From Paragonimus skrjabini miyazakii (taxonomy: Eukaryota > Platyhelminthes > Trematoda > Plagiorchiida > Troglotrematidae): a DNA stretch of 64,000 nt. Below are positions 57,101 through 61,737 of this stretch, piece by piece; the stretch's first letter is position 1, and each line of letters opens with the position of its first letter. The DNA lies in NCBI GenBank assembly GCA_014338405.1, contig JTDE01000121.1, positions 300,219 to 364,218 on the forward strand, written 5' to 3'. The position numbers and the translations under genes were made by a program. The notes below the pieces were generated by a model, which made no database searches, was not told the origin of the DNA, and saw only the letters and a list, made by a program, of their open reading frames with translations.

Positions 57101-58903
57101 ACAGTATCTAAGTGTGACCGAAAAAAATAGACAACGCGTATAATTATTTTCTGAATAAGTTATACTGCTCGGAAGCTGCTGCCATATACCATACATCCAT
57201 AAACACAAAAATCATCAGTGGCAAGGAAATTCTTGACGTAGATTGATCGATCATTGCTATCACTCAATGTAATTAAAAATGAAGGATGAAGCCGGTAGAT
57301 ACGAATTACAATGCAATGACTACCGGCGTAAATAGAGGGTTTCTGGACAAAATGGTTTGATAAGTCTAAATCACGTTTAGAAAGTATTTCTTATGGCGAA
57401 TTCACTGGCTGAACTCTTCAACTGTTTTTTGGCTCCTGCTACGTAGTCACGAGTAGCATATTTTATTTCGAAAATTCTCACTGAATCATAGAACACGGAG
57501 TGGAACAAACATGTTTTTAACAAAATCACATCCGGTTGTCATAGTTATAAAATACCAAAATAAAAAGAGGAACGGTAGCACGCCAAACTTCTTAGTAATC
57601 AGACTTTGCACTCTTGTGGTTGTGAAAGCCAACTGGTTGTTCACTGCTTACGTATCGATCGGGTGAGTCGACTAATGACCATGCCAGCTGAAGCGATTGG
57701 ACGGACATTTTCGCCCACACAAAGTGGGTTTACGTAATCGAATGGCGATGGTTTTGGCAGTCGCCAGCGTTCTTTGGCTAGCAAATTTTGACCGATTCAG
57801 TGGAAACCTAAACATAACAGTGAGCGATCGACCCACGTTAATCTGGCGGTTGCTATCAGCCAGATGACCTATACTGGCACTCGTAACTGATTTTCTTCCA
57901 CCTGTCTTGACTCGCGCCTCATAATGATATCTGATTCTCCGAGTCGTTCGACTCACGAAGTTTGCTCAGCACTCACAAGTGAACGAGTAAATTACCGTAA
58001 GTGTGCTGCGGATCGATATGAGATCCTTCAGATTTAGAGTGATTAAAGGAGAACTGGTGAGCGAAATAATCGGTCTGGCTGCTTCAAGAATTCTCTTACG
58101 GGAATTAGTAAGTCATTGTGTTAGCGATTCAGACAGTGTAACCCTTTCGAATGATAATCACATGAAAATGGGCTTCCCATCAGTCCCCTGAATTTTTACT
58201 GATACATGGACTGCTTTCACAACTGATGGTGATTGATTTTCATGGACGACAGTAAGGCGCGTGATCCGCGCGAAAATTAGTATAATATTTATATTTAATA
58301 TGTCTAAGTGCTGTACCACGAATCAGGTATTGATTACTGTATTATTCACACGGCTGTTAAAATGCTTTCTGCAGTCGTCAATTTACAAGTATATCATACT
58401 TAAAAACTTGCAGTGGATGCAGTAGCTTTAGGGAAAACGTAACGCTTAGATATCAAGCCAAGTAAGTGAGTACTAGGAATGATGCCTTGTTTTGTGGCAG
58501 CCATACTATAATCAATGAGTCGAAGCCATCCCAAGGCTACGGAAAAACAACTAACAACTGTTTTATATGGCGACAGGCCAACAAGGCAAGGTCGGTGATC
58601 CAGGCGAGAAGGGCATGAAGGGTCGTCCACATACCGGTCCAAGTCCTGTTGGTATGCCTGGCGATCCAGGACCACGTGGAGAGCCAGGCTATCGTGGACC
58701 AAAAGGTTATCCTGGAGAACGTGGATATCGTGGTCCTCCTGGCACGAATGGTACAGTTGGTCTGGGCGACGCCGGTTACCTGTTCACTGTGCACTCACAG
58801 GACACAAGGCCACCACAATGTCCAATCTACACAGTTCCGCTATATACCGGATTCAGTCTTGTAACACTGCAGGGTGACGATGACTCCATGACCATGGACT
58901 TGG
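2991..58903 (+). CDS. Collagen type IV alpha chain (alpha-1-like), partial, 17 exons joined
   Basis: Basement-membrane network collagen, secreted and assembled as a heterotrimer. The 17 exons listed separately join into one frame of 3,646 nt (about 1,215 aa) with no stop, and every intron is GT-AG. It is collagen IV because the Gly-X-Y repeat is interrupted more than 20 times, the interruptions hold the only helical cysteines, and the last exon runs straight into the NC1 start: HSQ, then QCP, then LYTGFSL, then QG and DLG. The LY and QG positions match the alpha-1/3/5 class; the alpha-2 class usually has LW and EG there. Human chains are near 1,670 aa, so about 250 N-terminal residues (signal peptide, 7S) and about 185 NC1 residues are outside the window. 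The alpha-1 class call is inference. Very small exons in the long introns could have been missed. Confidence 0.95.
3776..4143 (-). mobile_element. Hammerhead SINE, longest - copy
   Basis: About 368 bp. Read on the - strand it has a 5' leader shared with the 8520 copy, an A-box-like TGGCGCAGTGG, a B-box-like GGAGTTCTTGTC, a hammerhead fold (3859-3903) and the common tail. This copy suggests a full-length unit near 365-370 bp. Confidence 0.75.
3859..3903 (-). ncRNA. Type I hammerhead ribozyme, nearly intact
   Basis: On the - strand, stem I is GCACTA/TAGTGC, the core is CTGACGA (position 7 is variable in natural hammerheads), GAAA is present, and stem III is ACTC/GAGT. Stem II (GCCCT with CGAGC) has two mismatches, and the cleavage triplet is GTT in place of GTC, so weak or no activity is expected. 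It is antisense to the collagen transcript. Confidence 0.65.
4172..4296 (+). mobile_element. Hammerhead SINE, 3' fragment (+)
   Basis: Starts inside the hammerhead core (TTATGA) and keeps stem II GCTCT/AGAGC, GAAA, ACTCGAGT and the full tail to CTATATGAAA. It is inverted relative to the copy at 3776-4143, with 28 bp between them. Confidence 0.75.
5981..6340 (+). repeat. Unknown dispersed repeat, copy 1
   Basis: Direct repeat of 14176-14552. Shared blocks include GTGGAACCTCTG, GATAATTTATCAGTAT, CAACACCAGGAAGATGGA, GGGACGTGTCATCAAGGCG and CAGCCATGCAAATTCG. It contains an open frame of 65 codons with no recognised product. Class unknown. Confidence 0.7.
7742..8473. mobile_element. Penelope-like element 3' end with inverted arms
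   Basis: Arms 7771-8016 and 8229-8474 are 246-bp inverted copies with only about ten differences by eye. The spacer and right arm encode a GIY-YIG endonuclease tail (see 8056-8310). A 9-bp direct repeat TTACTAGTA at 7733-7741 and 8474-8482 may be the target duplication. Partially inverted or tandem copies are typical of Penelope-like insertions. The similar arms suggest a younger insertion than the 15.5-kb copy. Confidence 0.65.
8056..8310 (+). pseudogene. Penelope-like GIY-YIG endonuclease, C-terminal fragment
   Basis: An 84-residue open frame. It reads SAVAAHLVESNHVIN near residue 6, an IYR motif, then LLSIAEAIAIRSHSPPLC near residue 43 and ends LNLPWP. This is the pattern downstream of the GIY-YIG core in Penelope-like elements: S-A-x-H, then a hydrophobic R-x-L-x-x-AEAIAIR helix, then an LPW end. 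The RT and N-terminal parts are absent, so it is non-functional. Confidence 0.6.
8520..8888 (+). mobile_element. Hammerhead SINE, degenerate + copy
   Basis: Shares the 5' leader (CTCGAGGCGAAAGGAC region), the tRNA-like A box GTGGCGCAGTG and a decayed hammerhead segment (TGATTAGCTCTAAC) with the 3776-4143 copy. The tail is diverged. Confidence 0.6.
9561..9854 (+). CDS. Collagen IV exon 2
   Basis: 294 nt, phase 1 in and phase 1 out; acceptor TTTCAG, donor GTAGCT. It encodes 98 residues of Gly-X-Y starting GQPGLPGPGGLPGEPG. Interruptions are GDS-PEV-ILR-G, two triplets without glycine in register, and a short GTGSRG slip. An intron of only 157 bp separates it from exon 3. Confidence 0.95.
10012..10190 (+). 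CDS. Collagen IV exon 3, with CxxC interruption
   Basis: 179 nt, phase 1 in and phase 0 out; acceptor AATGTAG, donor GTAGGT. It opens with a 12-residue non-collagenous stretch, GRSIAACQRCED, before the helix resumes at GLPGLPGDVG. The Cys-X-X-Cys pair recalls the CLIC interruption of vertebrate alpha-1(IV), from memory of that chain. An RGD (GDRGDAG) lies in the helical part. Confidence 0.94.
10191..12173. other. Intron 3 (2.0 kb)
   Basis: GTAGGT to TATCAG. It holds only a weak 3'-SINE fragment near 10790-10935. No coding signal seen. Confidence 0.7.
10790..10935 (+). mobile_element. Hammerhead SINE, weak 3' relic
   Basis: Recognised by TTGATGAACACCAAT, then AACTCGGGCCTAGTTCTTC, then an AAAAGG-CGACTG-like tail in the same order as intact copies. 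Strongly decayed. Confidence 0.4.
12174..12371 (+). CDS. Collagen IV exon 4
   Basis: 198 nt, phase 0 at both ends; acceptor CTATCAG, donor GTGAGT. It encodes 66 residues. An in-register glycine-to-alanine change appears at GLP-APV-GPK (codon GCT). A long in-register interruption, GVI-RFV-QES-IIP-G, follows, then regular helix to GPGGPV. Confidence 0.95.
13426..14115 (+). other. Unrecognised 229-codon open frame, perhaps inside an LTR
   Basis: The longest open frame in the window; basic and serine-rich, with no motif I recognise. Read on the - strand the same stretch has CTATAAATA (near 13850) and then AATAAA (near 13800), the order of a TATA box and polyadenylation signal in an LTR. The open frame may therefore be incidental. 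Neither reading is proven. Confidence 0.25.
14176..14552 (+). repeat. Unknown dispersed repeat, copy 2
   Basis: Second copy of the 5981-6340 repeat in the same orientation, with scattered substitutions and small indels. No terminal repeats or target duplication seen. Confidence 0.7.
15476..16810 (-). pseudogene. Penelope-like retroelement, dead RT plus GIY-YIG copy
   Basis: Read on the - strand in several frames, the Penelope reverse transcriptase order is visible. SLFTNVPLYETI is near 16620-16655. QIDGVAM (about 16470-16490) is followed by a TGA stop. The catalytic YVDD position is SVGN (16357-16368). SLPFLDI is at 16230-16250, then VYRKSTWSGQY and NGYP. KKVYIELPFEGD follows near 15930. A GIY-YIG remnant (CIYQLVC...INRTERCL) lies near 15690-15775, and its tail TGHV...FRIL...RFAE near 15500-15610. 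Stops, frameshifts and lost catalytic residues make it a fossil. It is antisense to the collagen gene. Confidence 0.85.
18307..18511 (+). CDS. Collagen IV exon 5
   Basis: 205 nt, phase 0 in and phase 1 out; acceptor TTTCCAG, donor GTAAAT. The helix reads GPQGGNGISGEPGDPG onward. Interruptions are GRGIDG and, near the end, GYC-GII-RPQ-VVK-G with a single cysteine. Confidence 0.95.
18512..21221. other. Intron 5 (2.7 kb)
   Basis: GTAAAT to TTCTTAG. More than half is the fold-back structure at 18861-20250. The rest (20251-21221) is unassigned. Confidence 0.7.
18861..20250. repeat. Fold-back structure of 1.4 kb
   Basis: The left arm (18861-19090) and right arm (20004-20250) are diverged inverted copies. 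Both, read inward, show TGTGTGCGAGCCGGTCA, then AATCTCGACCCC, then GATGCTAAGATCAC, then CATGAAACCCA and CCATTGAAC. The 0.9-kb centre is AT-rich with no recognised protein. It could be a fold-back transposon or two facing copies of one repeat. Confidence 0.6.
21222..21302 (+). CDS. Collagen IV exon 6 (small)
   Basis: 81 nt, 27 residues, phase 1 at both ends; acceptor TTCTTAG, donor GTGAGG. It is an uninterrupted Gly-X-Y block starting GQPGDIGFRGDPG and ending RMGSKG, with an RGD. This is the smallest exon found, so similar small exons could be hidden in the long introns. Confidence 0.9.
21303..22851. other. Intron 6 (1.5 kb)
   Basis: GTGAGG to GTCGCAG. No repeat or coding signal recognised. 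Confidence 0.7.
22852..23049 (+). CDS. Collagen IV exon 7
   Basis: 198 nt, phase 1 at both ends; acceptor GTCGCAG, donor GTACGT. It encodes GASGLPGPRGAPGENG onward with one in-register interruption, GTA-EMY-G, then regular helix to GPKGMRG. Confidence 0.95.
24799..24825. repeat. GTTAGTTT/GTTTGTTA short tandem repeat
   Basis: Four-base GTTA/GTTT units repeated about six times. Confidence 0.85.
26966..27185 (-). mobile_element. Hammerhead SINE, - half of an inverted pair
   Basis: Reverse complement of the family from the tail (GAACATCACCC) through a decayed hammerhead (GTGACGA...GTGAAAC) to the leader segment AATTCGGTCGTGCC. The B box is degraded. Confidence 0.65.
27186..27320 (+). mobile_element. 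Hammerhead SINE, + half of an inverted pair
   Basis: Contains GCACTACTGACGAGC at 27198-27212, so the core is retained, but GAAA has become GCAA and stem III is lost. The tail runs to GATGTTCAACCTGCA. Confidence 0.65.
30994..31134 (+). CDS. Collagen IV exon 8
   Basis: 141 nt, 47 residues, phase 1 at both ends; acceptor TTATCAG, donor GTGAGT. The helix starts GLPGDHGEAG; a two-residue slip GF-GAT is the only irregularity. It follows the longest intron in the window (7.9 kb). Confidence 0.94.
31135..33550. other. Intron 8 (2.4 kb)
   Basis: GTGAGT to TTTTAG. It contains a solo-LTR-like repeat at 31318-31631 (- strand). The remainder is unassigned. Confidence 0.7.
31318..31631 (-). mobile_element. 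Solo-LTR-like repeat, copy 1, with target duplication
   Basis: 314 bp. On the - strand it begins TGTTGTGATCC and ends CACTGCA, flanked by CAAT on both sides. It shares its whole length with the 38471 copy, including the blocks GAACGCGGATGGC, TTTATTCG and TCCTACTACTGAATAGCAG. TG...CA ends and a short target duplication suggest a solo LTR. No internal retrotransposon domain is nearby. Confidence 0.6.
33551..33685 (+). CDS. Collagen IV exon 9
   Basis: 135 nt, 45 residues, phase 1 at both ends; acceptor CTTTTAG, donor GTGAGT. It starts GKIGLNGAFGPKG. Two consecutive triplets lack glycine but keep register (GRV-SMG-VEK-GMP). The exon is lysine-rich, ending GRKGEKGYPG. Confidence 0.94.
33686..36789. 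other. Intron 9 (3.1 kb)
   Basis: GTGAGT to CTTTAG. It contains a run of TATA/ATAC microsatellite at 34421-34540. No other signal recognised. Confidence 0.7.
34421..34540. repeat. TATA/ATAC-rich microsatellite region
   Basis: Repeated CATATATAC and TATATATAC units with interruptions, including a self-complementary GTATATATATAC. Confidence 0.85.
36790..37104 (+). CDS. Collagen IV exon 10
   Basis: 315 nt, 105 residues, phase 1 at both ends; acceptor TTCTTTAG, donor GTAAGA. Interruptions are GEC-YAS-G with a cysteine, and an in-register glycine-to-alanine substitution at GGL-ARP-GQK. The rest is regular helix to GEPGLTG. Confidence 0.96.
38028..38140 (-). mobile_element. Second tRNA-headed SINE with hammerhead-like tail
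   Basis: On the - strand, an A-box-like GTGGTTGGGCGGATA is followed about 45 bp later by a B box CCGGTTCGATCTCC, as in a tRNA. Then comes CTGATGAGTCC (38044-38054) and, after an A-rich stretch, GAAACC. CTGATGAGTCC...GAAAC matches the SM-alpha hammerhead order, but the second strand of stem II is lost. Confidence 0.5.
38471..38784 (+). mobile_element. Solo-LTR-like repeat, copy 2, with target duplication
   Basis: 314 bp, the same length as copy 1. Begins TGTTGTGAGCC, ends CACTACA, and is flanked by CATC on both sides (38467-38470 and 38785-38788). Blocks GAACGCGGATGGCACAAGG and CTACTACTGAATAGCAG align with copies 1 and 4. Confidence 0.6.
39815..40025 (-). mobile_element. Hammerhead SINE, 5' part (-)
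   Basis: Carries the leader junction (GTCGTGTGAGGTCAGCG on the - strand) and, further out, the same outer leader as the 3776-4143 copy (GATGACCCC...GGACTTCTC on the + strand). The hammerhead part is missing. Confidence 0.45.
40225..40425 (+). mobile_element. Hammerhead SINE, degenerate + copy
   Basis: Begins AATTCGACCATACTTAATATGAGGC, followed by A-box-like CAGTGGTGTAGTG and B-box-like GATTTCAAATCCC. The hammerhead is reduced to GAAACAAAATCGAGTTCTAC. It lies about 270 bp before the assembly gap. Confidence 0.55.
40696..40795. other. Assembly gap (100 N)
   Basis: Exactly 100 undetermined bases, the usual placeholder for a gap of unknown size. It lies in intron 10, so a small collagen exon here would be invisible. 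Confidence 0.99.
40896..40927. repeat. ATGCAT/ATATGC microsatellite
   Basis: Alternating ATATGCAT and GTATATGCAT units just after the assembly gap. Confidence 0.8.
42408..42715 (+). CDS. Collagen IV exon 11
   Basis: 308 nt, phase 1 in and phase 0 out; acceptor CATTCAG, donor GTTAGT. It encodes a proline-rich helix (GSPGLPGPPGLPGEKG) with two five-residue interruptions, GSTAI and GSSTA. It ends GFPGMK, and exon 12 resumes with a whole Gly codon. Confidence 0.96.
43250..43365. repeat. Inverted pair of SINE tails (compact palindrome)
   Basis: CGATCGCAGTCGTTGAATTCAGAT on the left is mirrored by ATCTGAATGCAACGATTGTGATCG on the right across about 30 bp. The right side continues GTGGGTGGTGTTCAAT, the SINE family tail. 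Only the 3' ends of two facing copies remain. Confidence 0.6.
43760..43875 (-). mobile_element. Second tRNA-headed SINE, diverged copy
   Basis: Same order as the 38-kb copy on the - strand: GTGGTCCAGTGGGTA, a B-box-like AGGTTGGACTC, then CTAATGAGTCC followed by a decayed GAGAA. It shares the terminal ATGAGTCCAAA block. Confidence 0.45.
47401..47683 (+). mobile_element. Solo-LTR-like repeat, copy 3, diverged
   Basis: Starts TTTTGTGAACCATGAACGCGG and ends CATTACA. Shared blocks are GTTTATTCAGAAAA, CATTTGCACAC and GCTGAGCAGTAGTA. It is shorter than copies 1 and 2, and no target duplication is visible. Confidence 0.5.
48689..48929 (+). CDS. Collagen IV exon 12
   Basis: 241 nt, phase 0 in and phase 1 out; acceptor TTTCCAG, donor GTACTG. 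It starts GDMGSRGPDGYEG. One interruption, GLPSPVIGG, lies two-thirds in, with an RGD just before it. A 196-bp intron follows. Confidence 0.95.
49126..49428 (+). CDS. Collagen IV exon 13
   Basis: 303 nt, 101 residues, phase 1 at both ends; acceptor CGCACAG, donor GTAAGT. The helix is long and serine-rich in X/Y positions. The only interruption is GTTPYCPIG, eight residues with a single cysteine, which shifts the register. Confidence 0.96.
49429..50987. other. Intron 13 (1.6 kb)
   Basis: GTAAGT to TTTTAG. One short hairpin (about 50298-50330) stands out; nothing else is recognised. Confidence 0.7.
50988..51092 (+). CDS. Collagen IV exon 14
   Basis: 105 nt, 35 residues, phase 1 at both ends; acceptor ATTTTAG, donor GTAAGC. 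It encodes GLPGSPGPKGPRG, then the interruption GYGAEAIGG, then helix to GPAGYPG. Confidence 0.94.
51890..52090 (-). mobile_element. Hammerhead SINE relic with good B box (-)
   Basis: On the - strand, GGGGTTCAAATCCGG (52-kb copy of the B box) is followed by a decayed core and by GAAACTCGAGTTC, the GAAA-plus-stem-III signature of this family. The A-box-like part is TGCCACAGTGG. Confidence 0.6.
52240..52390. repeat. Inverted pair of SINE 3' ends
   Basis: A - strand tail (AATCACCCACAAGTGATT...ATTCCAATAGACTTTC) faces a + strand tail (CTTCTTTTCTATAGGGGATGACTG...GAATGCGACAATTACC). The tRNA-like and hammerhead parts are deleted. Confidence 0.55.
52932..53207 (+). CDS. Collagen IV exon 15
   Basis: 276 nt, 92 residues, phase 1 at both ends; acceptor CTTCACAG, donor GTTGGT (weaker than most but frame-consistent). 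Nearly perfect helix, then the charged interruption GVHDERMK before GDPGPMGPPG. Confidence 0.95.
54064..54444 (+). pseudogene. Possible Tigger/pogo-type transposase fragment
   Basis: A 126-codon open frame. Residues about 50-90 read ILEKSKEFAHVP, then GFEASERWFLWWRSHQVF. This resembles the CENP-B-type helix-turn-helix of pogo/Tigger transposases (I-x-x-KA, then FEAS-x-GWF-x-RFK-x-R). The catalytic DDE domain is absent. The match covers one motif and could be chance. Confidence 0.35.
55057..55440 (-). pseudogene. LINE reverse transcriptase C-terminal fragment
   Basis: The - strand frame reads LSMILSKDFRLPP, then ARKVSSVVRSIARILGRF, then HSLVYLHFDSHIQTC, then YVVKDITVIEKIRRRAKK. This matches the end of non-LTR reverse transcriptases: DLGV-x-(I/L)S-x-D-(F/L), a helix with I-R, SLVRPHFDY, and KDI-x-x-IEK-x-QRRATK. 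A GVE segment upstream (near 55370) is in a different frame, so there is a frameshift. The class (CR1/Jockey-like or other) cannot be decided by eye. Confidence 0.6.
56847..56978 (+). CDS. Collagen IV exon 16
   Basis: 132 nt, 44 residues, phase 1 at both ends; acceptor TTCCCAG, donor GTGACT. It encodes GYQGEVGPPG, then the interruption GQSRTSSK, then GIRGDPGDMG (an RGD) to GISGLPG. Confidence 0.93.
56979..58576. other. Intron 16 (1.6 kb)
   Basis: GTGACT to CGACAG. It contains a Penelope-like element tail on the - strand (57672-57956). Confidence 0.7.
57672..57956 (-). pseudogene. Penelope-like GIY-YIG tail, third copy
   Basis: A 94-residue open frame whose second half reads SASIGHLADSNRQIN, then FRFPLNRSKFASQRTLATAKTIAIRLRKPTLC and a final HGH after FSW. 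It parallels the 8056 fragment (SAVAAHLVESNHVIN...AEAIAIR...LC) and the 15.5-kb copy. It is a third, independently diverged Penelope-like tail. No RT part is seen beside it. Confidence 0.55.
58577..58903 (+). CDS. Collagen IV exon 17: end of helix and start of NC1
   Basis: 327 nt, 109 residues, phase 1 at both ends; acceptor GCGACAG, donor GTAATA. The last helix segment contains the interruption GRPHTGPSPVG and ends GTVGLGDAG. NC1 then begins YLFTVHSQDTRPPQCP and continues LYTGFSLVTLQG to DLG. HSQ, the first NC1 cysteine in QCP, G-(F/Y)-SL, QG and DLG are hallmarks of the NC1 first half. The segment just before DLG is DDDSMTM, where most animals have an AHGQ-type motif. The next exon should supply the remaining half-domain cysteines and is not visible. 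Confidence 0.96.
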
Positions 58904-60354
58904 GTAATAACCTTTTATTCATTATACATATCTGTTTCAATAGACCTGGCGGTAATCATGAAGTTATGTGATGAAATCCGAGTTTTCGCCTCGTCTTAGA
59001 GTTTATCTTTCTTGTACAGTTGTTCAAACACATCACTGACCACAATGTGTTGGGTTAATACCGAACTCTGTTTACAGTTTAAGGGTTTGTTGCTGGTTTC
59101 CCAAAGTTTTATCGAAGATTCAACCAAGTGGTTGCTTGGCAGAAATTTATCTCGTTAGTGTGCAAGTGGCACTCAAACACAAACATGAAATGTCAAGTGG
59201 TTATCGGACACTGAGGTGGCGACGGATTACGAAAACCCTGATTCCTGCGCTAAGAAAAATTCACGTGACAACTTGGGAACAGTGACCATCGTTGTCCCTA
59301 TGCGCATGCAGCCCAGTAGTTGTGTCATGTTATATGTCCATTTCTACAAGTGACAGCCTACTCTATGGCGCCATCAGAAGGCGCTCAAAGCTGGACATGT
59401 ACTTCTCGCAGTAAGGTTTCACCGACGCCTCTACCACCGAGGTATACAACTGCTAATATGAATTTTTTTGTATGTTGCAAATAAACTCAAGACATAACAG
59501 AATAACAGGAGATAAATTGTCACGTAGTCACTGTGACTACAGTAACCATTAGTACGCCAAACTGGGTTGCGCCAACTCACACATGTACCGAACACCTGAC
59601 GAAGGTTAGAGGGTTTTAAAGAATCCATTTCACACCAAAATTGTTGTATCTTCTCGAATGTAGGATTTAGCATTAAAACTGTAGAACCCAACATCCCTGT
59701 ATACGTGTGCAATCAGCAAACTCTGGAGTTTCGCAGCCTGGCTAAGCTTAGATTACATAACTTACTCCAAATGTTGAATTTCTGTGGCAATGAATAGCGT
59801 TCATCTAGCGCATTATTTTGAGTGGTGACAGACAATTATCGACCCGTGTGCATATAGCAGTGACAGCATAGTGTTTTTCCGTGTGTTAGTATAGGACACA
59901 GGATCTCGGTTAGTATCTCATGTGACCACTTGTTTCAAACCAGATACTTAATATGCGCAAAAAGTTAATCGCTTATTCATGCTTGTTTAGACTATGGTGT
60001 GTTTCTAGTCTGGGTGTCTATGACCCTCTTATTCTCCTTTTCTTCGGCATGGTTGGTGTTCTGTATGGTTATTGTTTTATCTGGTTTCTTCCAGTTCAAC
60101 CTTGAGATTCATTTTTATTCCTATCCTCTCTAGATCGCACTAGCTTGTACCTGTATATTGAGCCACCTCTTGCGTCATATTTTCAAAATTTTTCTTCTCA
60201 GTTTGTATCTTGCCATTGGAGTCTCCCTTCGTTTGTCTCCAAAAGATAGGATTTTCAGTTTCGTGCCAACCTACCAATTGCCTAGCGAGCATTGGCCGGC
60301 TGGACTCGAAAGACTCACTCATACGCCTCCTGGTCTTAATCGTTCGAGGTTACA

Positions 60355-60531
60355 CTGAATACGTGGTGTGTGAACGGAGGCACAAGCCACCTGTGGTGAC
60401 AGTTAAGCGCAAGCGCCCTTTGGCTTCGGTCCCTGTGAAAGGCTGATTCGAACCAGATGCCGCTAACCGTTTGCTTCCAGATAAAGGAATGCTTCATCTT
60501 CGGACAGCGAAATAAAATAAAATAAAATAAA
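60355..60531 (+). repeat. Possible retroposon 3' end with (AAATA)n tail
   Basis: A GC-richer stretch ending in four AAATA-type units (60510-60531), preceded by a region with GATTCGAACC near 60446. An adenine-rich simple tail is typical of non-LTR retroposon 3' ends. No RT domain is nearby. Confidence 0.3.
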
Positions 60532-61706
60532 TCAACTTCAGTTTTGTCTGCGTTACCACTGAATAGAAAAGCCGCACAAAGTGGAGCCGAACATTACCAA
60601 AACGCACTGTATGCTTTCTATTGGGCTTGTATACACTGCTCGACAAAACAACTGCTGTCATCTACTAACGAACAAATTCGGATCAGGAAGCATCCATTTG
60701 TGTCAACACAGTTTACTGCCTTGACAAGAACCATTTTTAATGTGTCTCTTTTAACACCCCGTTGCTGCTCTGTTGAGTTATATTGGCCTCCACTTACCTC
60801 GTCACTGAGTGCGCGTTCCCCTTGTTATTTACCGATTTATCAGTCATTAACGGTGCGGTTCATCCGATCCCAAAGGATTTAGGTGGCACTACAATTTGAA
60901 GATCGTGGTGACCAGAACAACGAGCGAATTTTTCTCGACGTCATCCAATCAGACCCACTGCCATCGAGGTCGAATGCAGCGTCACGTAGCTCACAGCAGT
61001 TGCTGTCACCTGTGCTCTTACGGTGACGGTGGAACACTATGTGTGCTACCAGAACATATATCGGTCTCATGAACCTTTCCAACCATGATTTTGATTGCTT
61101 CTTGAAAAGAACAAGGCGGGAAATCGCTGGGGCAGCTGTAAGCGGCTCCACTCTACTTAACCGCTTTTAGCGTTCACCAAGTTGCCTTATACTGATGGTC
61201 TGTTTGCCACTTTATTTTGTGCATTCCAGGATTTCGGTTTCGAGATAGTACGATGTCTACGTTCTTAATGTGGTTTGGGAAATGATCTAAAACTTAGTAT
61301 TCTATGATAATCAGTTGATCGCTCAAAATATTGTGTTTCTACCCGATACGCTACGCCCTGTAGCCGGACAGTGAAACGGTGATCCTGTCTGCATAAAATA
61401 AAAATTTGAAAACATGTGCTAAACAACATTTGAGGTATTGTTAGCACAACTGTAATGAGTTGGATAAATCACGGAACGGTTAAGAGCAACGGCGTAAATA
61501 TTAATTGAAGCAAGGGTGCTTCCGAAGTTATTACTCGTGTACCGCATTAATTATTACAAGTCCTGAGGATTGAAAGCTGTTTATCGTACGCCGTAGGCCG
61601 CCGATAAATGTGTACGACACTGGTTTCGTGTGCCGTAACACGCCGGGAGAATGAACGGAAGCCATTGAAAACCAAGCACCCAAAGAAAGTGTCACACACT
61701 TTCTAG

Positions 61707-61737
<31 letters not shown>
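61707..61737. repeat. (TA)n microsatellite
   Basis: About twelve uninterrupted TA units followed by GTATATATC. Confidence 0.95.

Noticed and set aside
58904..58971. Reading exon 17 through to the TGA at 58969-58971
   Set aside because: This would end the protein after one third of the first NC1 half with non-NC1 residues; splicing at GTAATA keeps the DLG motif and the phase 1 pattern.
60879..61151. 90-codon - strand open frame in a GC-richer stretch
   Set aside because: No known motif; the region may be repeat-derived, but no second copy was found in the window.
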